From Rosellinia necatrix (Eukaryota; Ascomycota; Sordariomycetes; Xylariales; Xylariaceae): 64,000 bases of DNA. The position numbers were made by a program, and so were the translations under genes. The stretch spans positions 620,001 to 684,000 of the forward strand of contig JAGYVD010000003.1 of assembly GCA_021209875.1 (NCBI GenBank). Reading direction: 5' to 3'. Each line of letters begins with the position of its first letter. Within the stretch, counting starts at the first letter, position 1. This document shows positions 1 through 12,525 of the stretch, one piece after another. Below the pieces are notes generated by a model. The model had not been told where the DNA came from. It saw nothing but the letters and a program-made list of their open reading frames with translations, and ran no database searches.

Positions 1-480
1 TCAAGAGGCGCTGTTGCTGCTGCCGGCTGCTGCTCCGTGCTTGTAGACCCGGTGGGGGCCAAAGGAGGCAACTTTCTGGTGACCCCGCCGCTTGTGTCCT
101 GTCCCCGTCCTGTCTGTCCTCGTCCATCCCATCAGGCTCTCCCTCCCACACATAAGACCCTTCGCTCTGCTGACCCGACCTGACCTGACCTGACCTGACC
201 GGAGAAAAGCCGGGCCAGCCTGATCAACAACTGAACGCAACGACAAAGAAACAAACCGACTGGCCACACTCCCCCTCGCTTGCTTGAACCACCTCGTACA
301 TAGAAACCGTCTTGTACACCCTTTATTTTTCAAACATAAATCTCTCATCTTACTTTATCTATCCGGGCTTGAGACGCAAGTACGAGCTTGCCTATCTTGC
401 CCTCGGCCAGGCTTGCTCACTCTCATCTCACCCCCGGCCGGCTCCTCCTGCGCTTGCTCGGGAGCTAAAAGTCGGGCACC
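1..480. promoter_or_regulatory. Upstream region of the BTB-like gene
   Basis: No convincing gene is seen; open frames here are short and lack splice-supported continuations. The stretch just before the ATG at 481 is pyrimidine-rich and ends in CACCATGG, a good fungal start context. It contains the pentamer repeat listed separately. It is best read as promoter and 5' untranslated region. Confidence 0.5.
176..200. repeat. TGACC pentamer tandem repeat
   Basis: Five consecutive CGACC/TGACC units lie here about 280 bp before the start codon of the downstream gene. It is a short microsatellite; any regulatory role is unknown. Confidence 0.8.
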
Positions 481-2869
481 ATGGCGGACGGAGAGAGCCG
501 TCTCGATGCCCAGATCGGCCGGCTACTGCGGGTTACTAGAGCCGATGACTATCACGCATCGGCTGACGCGCGTGAGCAAGCCGACTTCCAGCGCCTGCGA
601 AGTCTCAGTGTCGCTACCACGTCGGGGGATACGCTAGTGAGGGTAGCCTTCCCGGCAGGGCACTTTGTTGACTGTGGCGGATACAAGGTACTTATTTATT
701 ATTTGTCTCATCGCCCCTTGCCTCCTCTCCTCCATACCTTTTCCTTTCCTTGACTTTCCCCTTCCAACCCGTCCGGTAGATGACCTAAACGATGCATTCT
801 TCTCCGTAGTGGGCAACGAAAGAATTCCTCATGAATTCTCGCCAACTGCTCGCGACTGGCTCATCCGTGTTCGAAAAGTTATTGTCCCCGGAGGCGCAGG
901 AGCACGCAAAACGGCATTTCAACTACATCTCCGGGACGCATCCGGGCACCGAATACGTCTTGGATCTGACGCCGCCCATTGTCGAGGATGAGTCAGCCTC
1001 ATTAGTCGCGAAACTATCTCTACGCAGCAGCGTGAGAAACTGGTGGCGGGCCTACCTTGTCTTACGCGTTTCCAAGTATCTGGTGTCCGGACATGACGAT
1101 GTTTGCCCCCAACACGTGGAGGTACTGCTCTCCGACTTTGAGGCCGATGGAGGGGTGGACCGAAAGGGAAACGACGTGGTGGATATTGGCGAGCTCGGGA
1201 GCCCGATCTCGAGAGAGATAGAGGACTATTGCCCTATCCGCCACCGAGCCGCTCTCCTTCGTCTTCTAATGGCCATATCCTACGGGGACCTCGTCCTGAA
1301 CTCAGCCCCACGCACGGCCACGATGGCTGTAATGGCTCAACATTATGATTGTAGAGGAGTGGTCGTATGTATAACCTTCGGTCATCAATGATACTATGAT
1401 ATGAATAATGAAGGTGATACCGAAAGCTAACTATAAATGAATAGAATGACTCCGCCTTAAGTTGGTTCATGGAAGAGACGAATCAAAATTTTATAGACAT
1501 TAATGCCGAAGATGCTATCGAAATCGCTGTGAGTAGCCCACTACGCATGAAGCCGAATGCTAGGACGCACGCTAACCATAACCCGCTGCAGTGGGAACTG
1601 GAGCTCTCGGCCGTGGCGCGAGTAGCCTTCCGGGTGCTCGTGGTGGAGCGGGCACTGGATATCCTCGACAGCGATCCGGCGCGGAGCCGGAACACGGACT
1701 TGTGGCGGCGGCCGTCGGTCTTCGGGCGGCCGCGCGTAGCCGTGCCCGACGAGCAGGAGACGTGCATCCAGCACGCGGCGCAGCGGCTGGCGCAGCGGGC
1801 GTCCGACCTGTGGGTGCGGCTGTCTGAGGACGCGCACGCGCTCCTCGAGATCGGCACCTGGCCGCGCCACAACCCGGCCCTCTGCGCCGAGCTGTGCGCC
1901 CACATGAGCGACGTCCTGGAGCGCGCCATGTACCGCAACGTGAATTTCGACTTCGACATGCGCGCGCACGACCAGAACCGGAGCCGGTACGCCGCCAAGT
2001 CCGACCTCGTGGCGACCAGGGACATCTACCAGCGCCTGTCGCCGGCGCAGCGCATTCTCACTTGCTCCTTCTGGCGCTCGTTTGGTGAGCTGACTAACTC
2101 GGACCAGATCTGGAATAACCAGAATATGAGCTTCTACTCCGCCGGCAGCAGCAGTGCAGCCGATAGTGGCGGGTTCGATCCGTACGTGTTCAAGAACGAG
2201 TTCGCCACCGCGGCCGTCCGGCTCGGGGCGCAGTGGGCTTTCCCCGAGCTCGAGGTCAACATCCTGCAGACCGGCCCCCTGGCTCTCGGTCTGTCAGACG
2301 ATGAGTTCAAGTTCCTGCCGCTCTGGGCCGGCGGCTTGGCCGACGAGACGGGCGCCGTGTACCAATCCGATATCCCCGACGCGGTTCGTGGGGCGCCCAT
2401 CGGGCCCGGCCCGAGTTTCCGCACGGGCGATACCATCGCCGAGAGCGATGACAGCTTCTCCGCCTTCTCGGGCGACGACGAGACCGCCACGGTCGCCACC
2501 GGTACCGACACGGACTCGATGACGATGGGCTATTCCGTCCATGCGGAGCAATCGCAGATGACGAGCACGGATGACGACAGTGAGGCCGACGGTGGCGGCG
2601 GCTGGACTGCTACTATTCCCGTGATTTCGCTCGCCCGCGGCACGTCCGCTTCGCGAGACTTTCCTCCCACTGCTGCCGCCCCCGCGGCTAGGCGCAGGCC
2701 CACGCCTTACGAGGACTTCGACTGGTTGCATGATGACTCGGACGATATGGATTTGGACCGCCTGCACGACTCCGATTTCGATTTCGACTCCGACGAGACC
2801 GAACGGGCCGACGACGCCAACAACTGTAGAGGTGCTCCCGACCACGGACACCAACAGAGCAGCGCATAA
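481..2869 (+). CDS. BTB/POZ-like domain protein with acidic C-terminal tail
   Basis: Predicted exons are 481-687, 810-1364 and 1592-2869, all joined in phase 0 (679 residues). A small extra exon at 1478-1528 also keeps the frame and is flanked by GT and AG, with GTGAGT after it, so two splice forms of the model are possible. After the first intron the protein resembles the fungal BTB-like family: a strand-rich segment, a Ser-rich VFEKLLSP element, then a YVLDLTPP motif near residues 110-120. The C-terminal 150 residues are rich in Asp, Glu and Ser (for example DDSDDMDLD) and are probably disordered. Such proteins are usually thought of as protein-protein adaptors, but no substrate or partner can be read from the sequence. 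Codon use is strongly GC-biased in the last exon. The specific function is unknown. Confidence 0.72.
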
Positions 2870-3893
2870 CCAGCATAGTCTTGACTAACATCCATCCCAT
2901 CCTGCCTTTTGTGTTTGCAGACCCTACCACCTTAACACTAAGCCTGTCATTTCGATTTTAGGCTTGTACCGATCGCTTTTTCGAGGCATACATAGAACAT
3001 CGTCATTTTATCGTCGCTCTTCTCTCTGTCATCTCTTCATCTCCTTTTTCTTTTTCATAATTGACAAATCGGCCAATTTTCCATTCGTTTTCGCTTCCAC
3101 ATCATTGGCGATCTTCGGCGTTTTACATACATGCGTGCATGATAGACTGAAAGGCCACGTTTGTTCCTTGGACATCGGCATTTAGACCGCAGGATTTTAT
3201 GATAAGCGATAGCATGTGGAGGAGGCTATATTACTTTCTCCTATCCAGGGAATTTCGGTGAGTTGCGGTTGATTAGCATCTACGGATATGGAGGAGGATA
3301 TGGACATCGGCTGGGACAACTAGGATATTAATAAATGTGCTCGGAATGGGCAAAACACTCTTGACTGTGTCTCACCCTTTACGGGAACATAATATCGCGA
3401 TGTGATAGTTAAGGATATGCAGGGGAATTTTCTCAAAAGCTATCGAGACGTCTGATGCTCTCGAAAAGCCATGACAATAAATTCTGCTATGAGCCAAAAT
3501 ACTAGATTGCTCTATGCCACATGGTAAGCACCCAACACCTAGGGGCACCATGTATCTTATCTCATCAATAGCAAATAGGAAAAGGTATCATCCGGGCGTG
3601 AAAGCAGCAAAGCAAAAAAAAAAAAAGCGAGACTGAAGCAGTTCGTCCGCCGTGCCGCGGCGAGTTGAACTCCTGTGTCCGAAGTAAACTCCCGATCCGA
3701 AGTCGCATAGTCCTGTCCTTTTGGGCGCCAAGAGGTGCAACCATCGTTTATATGTTGGCTATAAACCCCTTAACTCCTGTATGCTGCCTGCATACCGCCC
3801 GATGCGTTTGAATCTATGTTTTCCTTTGAGCACATTCGATAGAAGGATATTAGGCATATTAGCGTGTTTAAATATGCATAGAAGAGCTAGATT
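2870..3893. other. Intergenic, convergent 3' regions
   Basis: About 1 kb between the 3' ends of the BTB-like gene and SCC2. It is more AT-rich than the flanking exons and has a short A-run near 3615-3626. No coding or RNA feature is recognised. Confidence 0.6.
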
Positions 3894-6800
3894 CTAGAAA
3901 TCGTCGTCTTCCATATTAACCCCAACGGTTTCTGTAGGTTGAGATTTTTTGGGTCGACCTCGTTGTCGTGGTCTCGAGCTGCTCCGTGCCCGTTTTTTTC
4001 GGCCACCAGGAGTATTAGCTGCCTTTCTTTTGCGGCCGCGGGCGTCATGCGCGGCTTCATCATCATCATCAGCTGCTTCGGGAGTCTGCGGCTCACCATC
4101 TGCATCGATTTCATCTTCTTCGTCGTCTTCCCCGATTTTGATCTCGCTGTCAACGTTCATGAGATCAACGAATGCCTTGCATTGCTGCATCATGCGTTCA
4201 GGCATATCGAGCCCGGACATGATAGAAGAAATATCATCCCAGAACTTATCGCCCGTAACGCCGGGAACCCTTACAGGGGCTTTCGTAAGATCCTTTGGTG
4301 CCCCTTTAGTTTTAGCTTCCCGTCGATGGGAGCTGAGGCCGTATAATCGGCGAAGGAAAGTGCGAACCTCCCATGCAGCTGAAAGAATCATAGAACCGGC
4401 TGTCAACTGGCGAAATCGTTGCATATTGATTGACTCTGGAACCGCTAGGGCTATTGCCGTTTCACCTTCTCCGGGGTTTTGTGCCGCAGCAGTATCCTGA
4501 TCCATGCGGACTTGAAAAATTTCGGACTCCATTATCTGAGCGATACCGGCTCCTGTCCCCGTCACGAGCTTCTCTAGAGCTAAGACAACTGATTGGAGAT
4601 CGCCAATGCTGACATACTCAAAGAACGCGAAATTTTCAAGCAGGAAACGAGAATACGCCACGTGATGCGGTAATTTCTGGCTCACATCAAGTTCTGAAGG
4701 CTCGAATTCTAATTGAGAAACAAGCTTATCGAGAAACCTAACACGGTTCTTCGCTTTGCTAATCTTTAGTATTTCGGCCAGGAGGTGCAGTTTCGAAGTG
4801 AAAGGCGCCTCAGTTGCGCCGCGGCTATCATGAACAACATCACGTTGATACAGGAACGCGGATTGGACAGCCTTCGCATATTCGCGTTCAAGAACGCTTT
4901 CGTATTTCTCATGCAATGCCCTGTGTTCGTGGTAAGCGAGCTCCGAGATCCGAGTAACCGGGCACGTCTCTAGAGTGATAAGCGTCACTCCAGTCTCTTT
5001 GGGGTGTACTAGACCCTGCCGGTTGATGCTTGCAAGAATCTCCACTGCAAGAAAAGCATGATCATCCTGAGTTGCCAGAGTGATTCTCGTTATGGCCGTG
5101 AGGAAACGTTGTGTTGTTGCGCTGGCTACATCATCAAAACTTGTGCTGCCCATAACTTTTAAGTCCTTTTTCTCTTTCGCAGCATTAGGGTTTGACTGAT
5201 TAGACCTCTGCTCCTCAGCAAAGAGGAACTCCCTGAACGAGCGTAGAATCATAGACTCTAGAATCACGGTTTGTTCATTGAAAACTTGCTCGAAGACCGA
5301 GATGACATTCTCTGTGACGAAATTCCTGGGATTGGACTGGCAGACTAGGCCAATGGCATCCAGTGCCGGTCTCCTTATATCGACTGACTGCACTGAATGG
5401 GCGAAAGGGCAAATCACATCTACCATAAGCTTGGATACGGAATCCCCTTTCCAATTTGGGAATTTGCTTTGAAATAGGTCCTTGTGACTGTCAAGCTGGC
5501 AATGCTTCCCGCCCATCCCTACAATTAGCGAGTATCGATCAAATTGCCGAGTTGTCTTTTGGTCTAAACCCTTAGCTAGAATGCTGCGAATTTTCTGAAT
5601 ACCGGCGAGACTTGAAGAGATGAGACGAGCTACGGCCTCTGTATTGTGGAGCAGACCACTGATAATCCATATACATGCCATCACATCATCCAATAGCGTC
5701 CTCGTGATTTTGGCGGTCGCAGGCATGAGATGAGTCCGGATTTCAGAGAGGAATTGGGAGTGTATGCTCGAAACTTGGGGCAGCACCCTCCGATAGATGA
5801 CCACAACAGCCCTCGAGACGACCAAGTCTTCGCTTGTGCTAACACTAGCAATGTGTGATTTCAGAAGCCGTATTTGCTCAAATGTGAATAGTTTCGGGTC
5901 TGCTTTCGCGAAGATCATCAAAACTTGCAGAGCATCCTTGCCTGATGGCTCGGAGGGATCATTTGACTCAGGGTTGTCCACAAGGTCGAACATGTTAGCC
6001 ACAAGCTTCGTACAAACTCGAGTGTTAGCTTCACACATCTTGGATTCTGGCGCCAAAATTGTCTGGAAGACCTTGTCAAGAATGAGCGCGGTATTGCCTT
6101 GCTTTGAGGTTTGAACCATCAAAGCGACGTGATCGGTGAGTGATTGTTTAAAGGATACAGAATCATCTTCCTTATAGAATGGTGATATCCATATTTCCTC
6201 AATCATTTGCCTTGCCAGCTCACGGACGCCTTCATCTGGATCCTGCATTCTGTGCAGTAGACCATTAGCAATGCTACTTCGGACGGCCTTATTCTCATTT
6301 CCGAGGTATATGTCCTTCGCAAGCTTCATTGCCCTTTTTCGTACACCCACACCGGAATCAATGAAACGCTGGATGACTGTCGGGGTCATTCTCTCCTCAA
6401 GCCTTGGACGCATGCTTATGCACTTCCCAATCAAGCCCAGAGCTGAATCACGCACCTGGGGTGATGGATCGCTCGAACACTGTAGAATTAGGTCGACGAA
6501 GACACTGTCGCCGTCAAGAATTGTGGGATCTGTCTCGAGGACTTGATTGACACTTTTGAGGCTTCGGCTCCGTACAGTCGCTTGGTCTGTCGTCATTGAC
6601 CCCATAAGTATGTTTAGAATGCTCCTGAAGGCTGTACAAAAGTTCGACCGCAGCAAAAGGATCGCATGCGACAGCTTAGCATGGTTAGGAGCGACAGATT
6701 TGAACCTCCACTCTCTCGATAACCACTTGGAATCCTCAATCATATTTCGTAGGCGGTATGCTGTTTTGCCGATCTCTGAAGGTCGTTCTGGAGAATCATC

Positions 6801-9800
6801 ATCAAGAAGAGACTCGTATCCAGATCCGATTTGTGACCCCCAATCCGTCACTAGGTATGAAACAGCGCTGTAGAGGTGTCCATCTTCATTTAGGCGATCT
6901 TGAAGAAATTCAACCACAATCCGATACGGGCCATCCCATCTTAGTATCTTTTCAAGAGGCATATTGCCCTCTAATATTGTCAAACTGACGTCAGCGAGCC
7001 ATCTACCGAGTTCATCGGAATCGCTCCCTTCAAAACTGCTGGCAGTTTTTCGAACGTGAGATCGTAGCCTGGAGATTGACGCAGCCATGACACCTAAGAG
7101 CTCGAGCGCCATATTCCGCGCCGGTGCCGAGTTTTTTTCGCCGTCAACCTGGTTGAACATCAAATACATGGTCAATCGTAGAAGGAGCTCAGCCGCTGGC
7201 CAATCCGGAGAATCCAAACACGTGGTGAAATCCTCCACGAATAGATCAAGAAGGTTTCGATATGGGGTATCTCCGGTCTTCGTTGACTTTAAGGCTCGTC
7301 TTACGATGAAGTTGACGACGTAATGTGCGTACCGGTACGCGCCATCAAATAATTTTTGTGCAAGGTCTCCAAGTTCTTGGGCAGCCACGGCATGCTCAAT
7401 AGCTCCGTGGTCCTCCGTCCGAATTGTATATCGGGGTCTCTTAGCTATATCGGTCGAGGCTGGAGTCCCATTATCCTGAAGAGATTGCATGACTTGCGAT
7501 CGAGACTCATCCTTAGCATCATCTACTTTACCAGCACTAGCTTGAATCAATCGCATGATCAGAGCTGATATAGGCTGAATACTCCCACCACCAGAGAGCC
7601 TGAATTGTCTTGCCTTTTGTTTCCCAACAGGCAGCTTTTCTAGTGAAGTCAATATCTCGCTGAGTATGCCTTCTCGCTGAGCTGGGTTCATTAAAAATAT
7701 TTGTGAAAGCATGTGCATGGCCACCAAGCGTAATCCGTCGAATTTTGAGACTCCAGGCACAGAGTCCTTCTCGGTGTACGCATTTTCCACAAACATTAAA
7801 TGCGAAGACATAAACTCCAGAGTATTGACAACAGTCTCGGAAAGATCTATGCTCGTGATTAGGTCGGACATCAACGCGAAGAGCTTTTGACTAGATGCGA
7901 ATAGCGTCATAATAGATTTTTTATGGGCGACCAAAGAACGGAACAGAGCGGCCGTGGGGCCTGTACTTCGTACTTCAGCTATGGGTACGATGATGCCTTC
8001 CATTACATTTCTGAAGAGATTAAGACCGAGCTGGATGAGATCTTCGGAGTAAAGCTGTTTTTCTTCACGGCCACCACACATAACCCTTAGGGCAGTCCGA
8101 GCGGCTTTCAGTCCTCTGTCAATATGCGATATTTGTTGCACTAATAAGCCAACTTCAGTTTCGCCCCACTCTTCGTTGATCTTGAAGTCAAGGGAGTCGG
8201 CATATTTCAACGATCCTTCGCTGAGATTTTGAAGTCGGATGAGGCCATCAAATGGGACCTGGGCAAAGCAGCCAACTTCTATAGCCCTCTTGAGCAATCT
8301 TTGAGCTTTGTCGTGGGCACTAGAGGTCATGGTGAATTCTTGGTCTGCCGTCAGGTAAATGTAAGGCGATGATTGGACTTGTTGGCTAGAAAGCTGGTCT
8401 TCGGCTATGAAGATCTCTTGGAGACACCTTCGTAGCTCGGAAAAGATAATATTAGCCCTGTCACGCTGATTGAGGTCCGCGGTTAAGGGATCGTTCATAG
8501 CACTATCATCTCTCTTGGTGGATAAATCGGCCGGAGCCTCGGGCGAATCTGGCACAACAGCAAATTCTTCTCTATTGAAGGTGGCCTTCGGTAATTCGAC
8601 CCTGATCTCGGCCTGCTTCTGTGAAGATGAGACCGACGGCGACAAGCTTTGGGATGGTGGTATAAGGGGTTTCTCAGGTGTCTCTTGTTTCTGAGCCTGT
8701 TGAATAATAGACGGATTTCGTGGCGGTATCGCGGCTTGCGGCGCCTGTGGTATGACTTGGGGCTGGGTTATTACGAGGCCCCGTTCGATCTTAGGCACAG
8801 GGATAGGCGACACTTGCGGCCTCACCATCAAATCCGCAAGTGAGACTGTCTGAGGTTGGGACTGCGCTGGTGGCGGCGGAACGATGCTCGCGGGTTGCGG
8901 TATGGGTATAGCCGAGACTACTTCTCGTTGCCTCTGAGTGGGTATATGGACCTCGATACGCGATTTATTATGTGTGACGGCTTGGGCATTAATGGTGGCA
9001 GGATTGTGTTTGATGACCTTGGGAACATCTGGCTTACGCGGGTTAGGCGACTTCTTGGTAGAGGCGGGTAGCATCGAAGGGCCGTTGGGAGTGTTTGTCG
9101 AGCCATTGGGCGAGTGGTACCCGAAAACAAGGGATGTGCTGTCATAAACCATTCTAGCGAAAGGGGAGATTCCATCGATCAGGGCTTTGACGGAGCTATT
9201 TGGAGCCGGGGAGGTTTTGGGTGCGGTCTTGAACTCGCTGCAGCAATATCGTCAGTAATGCTCTTGAAAGCCCACTACGGGGATGCTCACAATTTGGTGA
9301 TCTTCTCAGGCTTTAATAGATTCTGCACATATTCAAGACTGCTATCGAGACGTTTGGACTGATTAGAGTTTTCGGCCTCATGGTTTAGCGCATCGTAATC
9401 GTCCCTGGAGACGAAGTTGGCAAGGGATGGTGCAAAAGGTTCTACGCCAATGTTAGGGTTACTGAGAATGTCTGGATGAGCAAGGCAGAAAATTAGCTTT
9501 TAGAGCACAGCAAATGAGGGGCCATCCAGCCACAGGACGAAGGGGGGGGAGAGCAGGTGTTTCGTGTGTCTATGGGGGGAACAACTCATGGGCAAGGGGG
9601 GAATCAGCAGAAGGTGCAGCATGAGGTGGGTGTAGCATGGGGCAGGTGCGAGATAGTAGCGAAGATGAGGGTATTCCCGAGATAGGAAAGACCGGCGAAT
9701 GGCAGTAGGAAGGCAGGAGCCGCACTTACCTGAGTCGAAAGGAAAGACCGAAGTGAATGGCGTGTATGGCAACGCTTCCTCTAAGGAGAAAGGCCGTGTA

Positions 9801-9876
9801 CGAGACTGTTGGTCATGGGACTGCACCGCCGGGAACTGGCGTTGGTGTTGGTGTTGATTCTGATTATGATGCACCC

Positions 9877-9913
<37 letters not shown>

Positions 9914-9967
9914 CTGCTGCAGACGATGAGGCGATACACCATTCTGAAAGTGTTGAGGATGCGCCAT
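3894..9967 (-). CDS. SCC2: Sister chromatid cohesion protein Scc2/Mis4 (cohesin loader)
   Basis: Three exons on the minus strand: 9730-9967, 9291-9471 and 3894-9237. Introns have GTAAGT and GTGAGC donors, and joining them gives 1920 residues, the usual size for Scc2/NIPBL/Mis4. The N-terminus has a run of 14 Gln and a Pro/Gln-rich linker. The centre and C-terminal half consist of HEAT repeats, with the family's conserved block around KSVNQVLETDPTIL, the SDPSPQVRDSALGLIG repeat and a Nipped-B C-terminal region. The tail is basic (RGRKRKAANTPGGRKKR) and rich in RGRPKK-like AT-hook motifs, fitting nuclear and DNA association. The family loads cohesin on chromatin together with Scc4 and activates the Smc ATPase. 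The start at 9967 is the first ATG in frame; a longer open frame upstream begins without ATG. The gene is intact over more than 5 kb. Confidence 0.93.
9878..9919. repeat. CAA/CAG triplet repeat encoding polyglutamine
   Basis: On the minus strand this is an uninterrupted run of 14 Gln codons, first pure CAG then alternating CAG/CAA, in the first exon of SCC2. Such tracts are often length-polymorphic between strains. Confidence 0.9.
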
Positions 9968-10829
9968 CGTGTCGACGCATTCCACCAGTTCACTTCTACT
10001 TGTCTGCCTCTGGAACCCGCGGTATCATGGCGATGATCATATGCGAAAGGGAGAGTGATTGGCGATTGCGCAGTAAATGATATGTCATGTGAGATGTTCG
10101 TGTTGGAGATTCGTGTTTGTCGTGAGATCGATCGTTGGGGGCAATGGTGGAGGGACGTTTGTCTCCTGACCTGACAGGTAGGGTGGAATCGGCTTTCAGC
10201 TGAGCTGTATGCGACGGAGGCGGTCGGGCGATTCTTTTGGAAGCCGGGCCAGAGGGGATCTATAGCGAGATGCGATGGATTAGACAAGCTCGAGTCCCAA
10301 ATGCCTCCCGGCCTCGATGGTTGCGCGCCGCGCTTGGAAGCTTACCTTATCGTGCCTACAGTGCCTACCCAGGTACCAAATGTGGTTACCAGTACCTGGA
10401 CCTGAGTTGGCTTGGTGGGTATTGCGTCGCATTCGACAGCACTTATCGATAAGAATCGGGGCGCTTGATGTGAGCTGCCTCGGCGGGCACGCAGATTTAT
10501 GTCCGAGACGTGGTCTTCAAGCGCAGGCGCTAATAGGTACCTAGGTAGGTAAACTACAAGGTATCTATTAGGTAGTCCCTACTTCAGTACCTACCTACCT
10601 ACCTAATCCCCTAATGCCACCAACCCATGCAGCTACCCGTCCTTGGTGAAGGTGACAGCGATTTTTTCTTCTCTGCTCCAGAAACCATTGATTGTCTTTA
10701 CTGGTCACCCAATCGCCCGAGATCGTACACCAGCTTTCGCGCTTTTGGTATTTACCCTAATACTTTTCACATAAAAACATTCGAGTATTTCAATCCAGTC
10801 GCATCGTTCTACTCCCGAAAAAAAAGACC
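9968..10829. promoter_or_regulatory. Divergent promoter region of SCC2 and RPA12
   Basis: The two genes are transcribed away from each other, so this 862-bp stretch should hold both promoters. It contains a palindromic ACCTAGGT at 10539-10546 and a cluster of TACCTACC-like repeats at 10540-10605. No gene was found in it. Confidence 0.55.
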
Positions 10830-11283
10830 ATGGCAGCGATTGGGTCTCTGGTTTTCTGTGTAGATTGCGGCAATCTCTTGCCTGTGTCAAAAGGCAATGT
10901 TAAAAACGTCCTGCACTGCGACTGCTGCGGCGCCGACAATAAAGGTTCGAAGCGATGACTAACCCCTAAGCCCTAAGCCGGGCATACCCACGGCAGGTTT
11001 CACTTACACTGGCCATCTAGATACGGCGTCCAAGACAACCATCACAAAGAGCAAACCTTCCGACTTCCCCTCGTTGCTGCGTCAACAACTGTCCATTGTC
11101 CAATCTGTCGAGAAGCATAAGATCTCTACCGAAGCTATAGCGAACGAAACGTGCGACAAGTGTGGAGGAAATAAGGTCAGGTTCTCGGCCGTGCAATTGC
11201 GCAGTGCCGATGAAGGAAGTACCATATTTTTCACCTGCCCATGCGGGCATAAGTACGCCTCGTCTACCGCCATCGACCGATGA
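10830..11283 (+). CDS. RPA12: DNA-directed RNA polymerase I subunit Rpa12
   Basis: Exons 10830-10944 and 11021-11283 join in frame to give 125 residues, the normal length for this subunit. The N-terminal zinc ribbon shows CVDCGN at residues 10-15 and CDCCG near 34. The C-terminal TFIIS-type ribbon has CDKCG followed by the RSADEGSTIFFTC hairpin; its acidic DE pair drives RNA cleavage and proofreading by polymerase I. The last zinc pair reads C-P-C-G-H, one residue shorter than the common C-x2-C. The donor GTTCGA is weak, but the joined reading is required to link the two ribbons. The protein acts in the nucleolus in rRNA synthesis. It is divergent from SCC2 and tail-to-tail with DOHH. Confidence 0.92.
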
Positions 11284-11474
11284 GTCCAGATTGCTGACTA
11301 TAGGGTAGATGGAATACGAACAATTGATGCGTCACGGGAGCCGATATGAAGAAGGGGGTGCAAAAAACCATCCGAGAATGCACCTCGCTCAAATATTACT
11401 TTTACCTTCCTATCTCAACGCCGACTACATGATACATGCCTCGCCTACACCCTTGGAAGGGTACGCCTGAAACT

Positions 11475-12525
11475 CTATGCTACTACCGTTGGCGCCTCAG
11501 GGATTAGCGCATACTCCGGTTGGTGCGATTGCTCGAAATCAGCCATGTCCAATGCCACGATCACGCTCTCGCGAACCACCTTCTCCTTGTCATGTAGGAA
11601 CCGCTGTAGTGTTTCCTCGACGCCCTCCTCGTCACCGAGACTACCGAGCGCCTCCGCTGCCTCGTGGCGAACCATACTTGCCTCTTCGAGATTACTTAGC
11701 GCGGCCGTGAGGGAGGGTATGGAGGCGGGATGGGAGAGCTGTCCGAAGACAAAGGCAATCTCGTGCCGGAAAAGGGCCGAGGAATCAGCAAAGCCCTTAG
11801 CCAGGGCATGGACAGCGGGCACCGCTGTTGGTAGGTCAGGCGGCGAAGCAAGATCACGGAGCGCGAACATGGCGCGATATCGGAGGAACAGGGGCGCGTT
11901 CGTGTCCATCAGCGTCTTCTCTAGCTCTTCCACTGTCTGGCTGGATTCAGGCATTGGGGGCGCTGGGTCGATGGAGGCAAAGTTACTAGATTAGATTTCG
12001 GTCAGCCTAGAAAGCGCAAATAAAAGTGTGGAGGTCGATCGAAAATACACACCTCTCGTGGAGCTTCTCCTGCTTTCGCTTCTCCGAGTTCTCCCACTCT
12101 AGCCGGTCAATCGCAATCTCGCAGGTCTCCGTGATCACTACGTCCTCGCCCTCGCGATCTCGGAATTCGCGTAGGATATCAAGGTTCCCCGCATCACCCA
12201 GCGCGCCCAATGCTTCGGCCGCCTCGTGCCTGCACATGGGGTCTTCCTCTAGGTCCGCCAAGACCTTTCGTAGCGGTGCGACGGCCGCGAGGTTGGCCGA
12301 CTGGCCAAGGCAGTAAGCGAGCTCATGTTTCAGGAGGGCAGACGGCGAGGTGAAGGCCGCGGCAATGGCGTCGACGGCCGCTATCGACGTCTCCCCCGTC
12401 TCGTGTCGGGTCAGGTGCTTCAGGGAGAAGAGGGCCCGGAAGCGGACGGGTAGCGGGGTCGACTCGGAGCACAGCGACTCGCGCAAGCTGGCGATGGTCG
12501 CCCGAACGTCGGTTCCGGAGGACAT
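11475..12525 (-). CDS. LIA1: Deoxyhypusine hydroxylase
   Basis: Two minus-strand exons, 12053-12525 and 11475-11985, join in phase 2 (327 residues), matching the family length. The protein is a HEAT-repeat dyad. Its first half carries HELAYCLGQ and [14 protein letters not shown], its second half [10 protein letters not shown] and [14 protein letters not shown]; the four His-Glu pairs bind the di-iron centre. The enzyme hydroxylates deoxyhypusine in translation factor eIF5A, the last step of hypusine formation in the cytoplasm. The two halves have similar sequence, as expected from internal duplication. The start at 12525 is the first ATG. It sits tail-to-tail with RPA12. Confidence 0.95.

Noticed and set aside
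1..348. Minus-strand frame of 115 codons at the window edge
   Set aside because: Arg/Gly/Ser-rich sequence over a pentamer repeat; better explained as the promoter of the BTB-like gene.
4000..4500. Plus-strand open frames across SCC2
   Set aside because: They are shadows of the long minus-strand HEAT-repeat gene.
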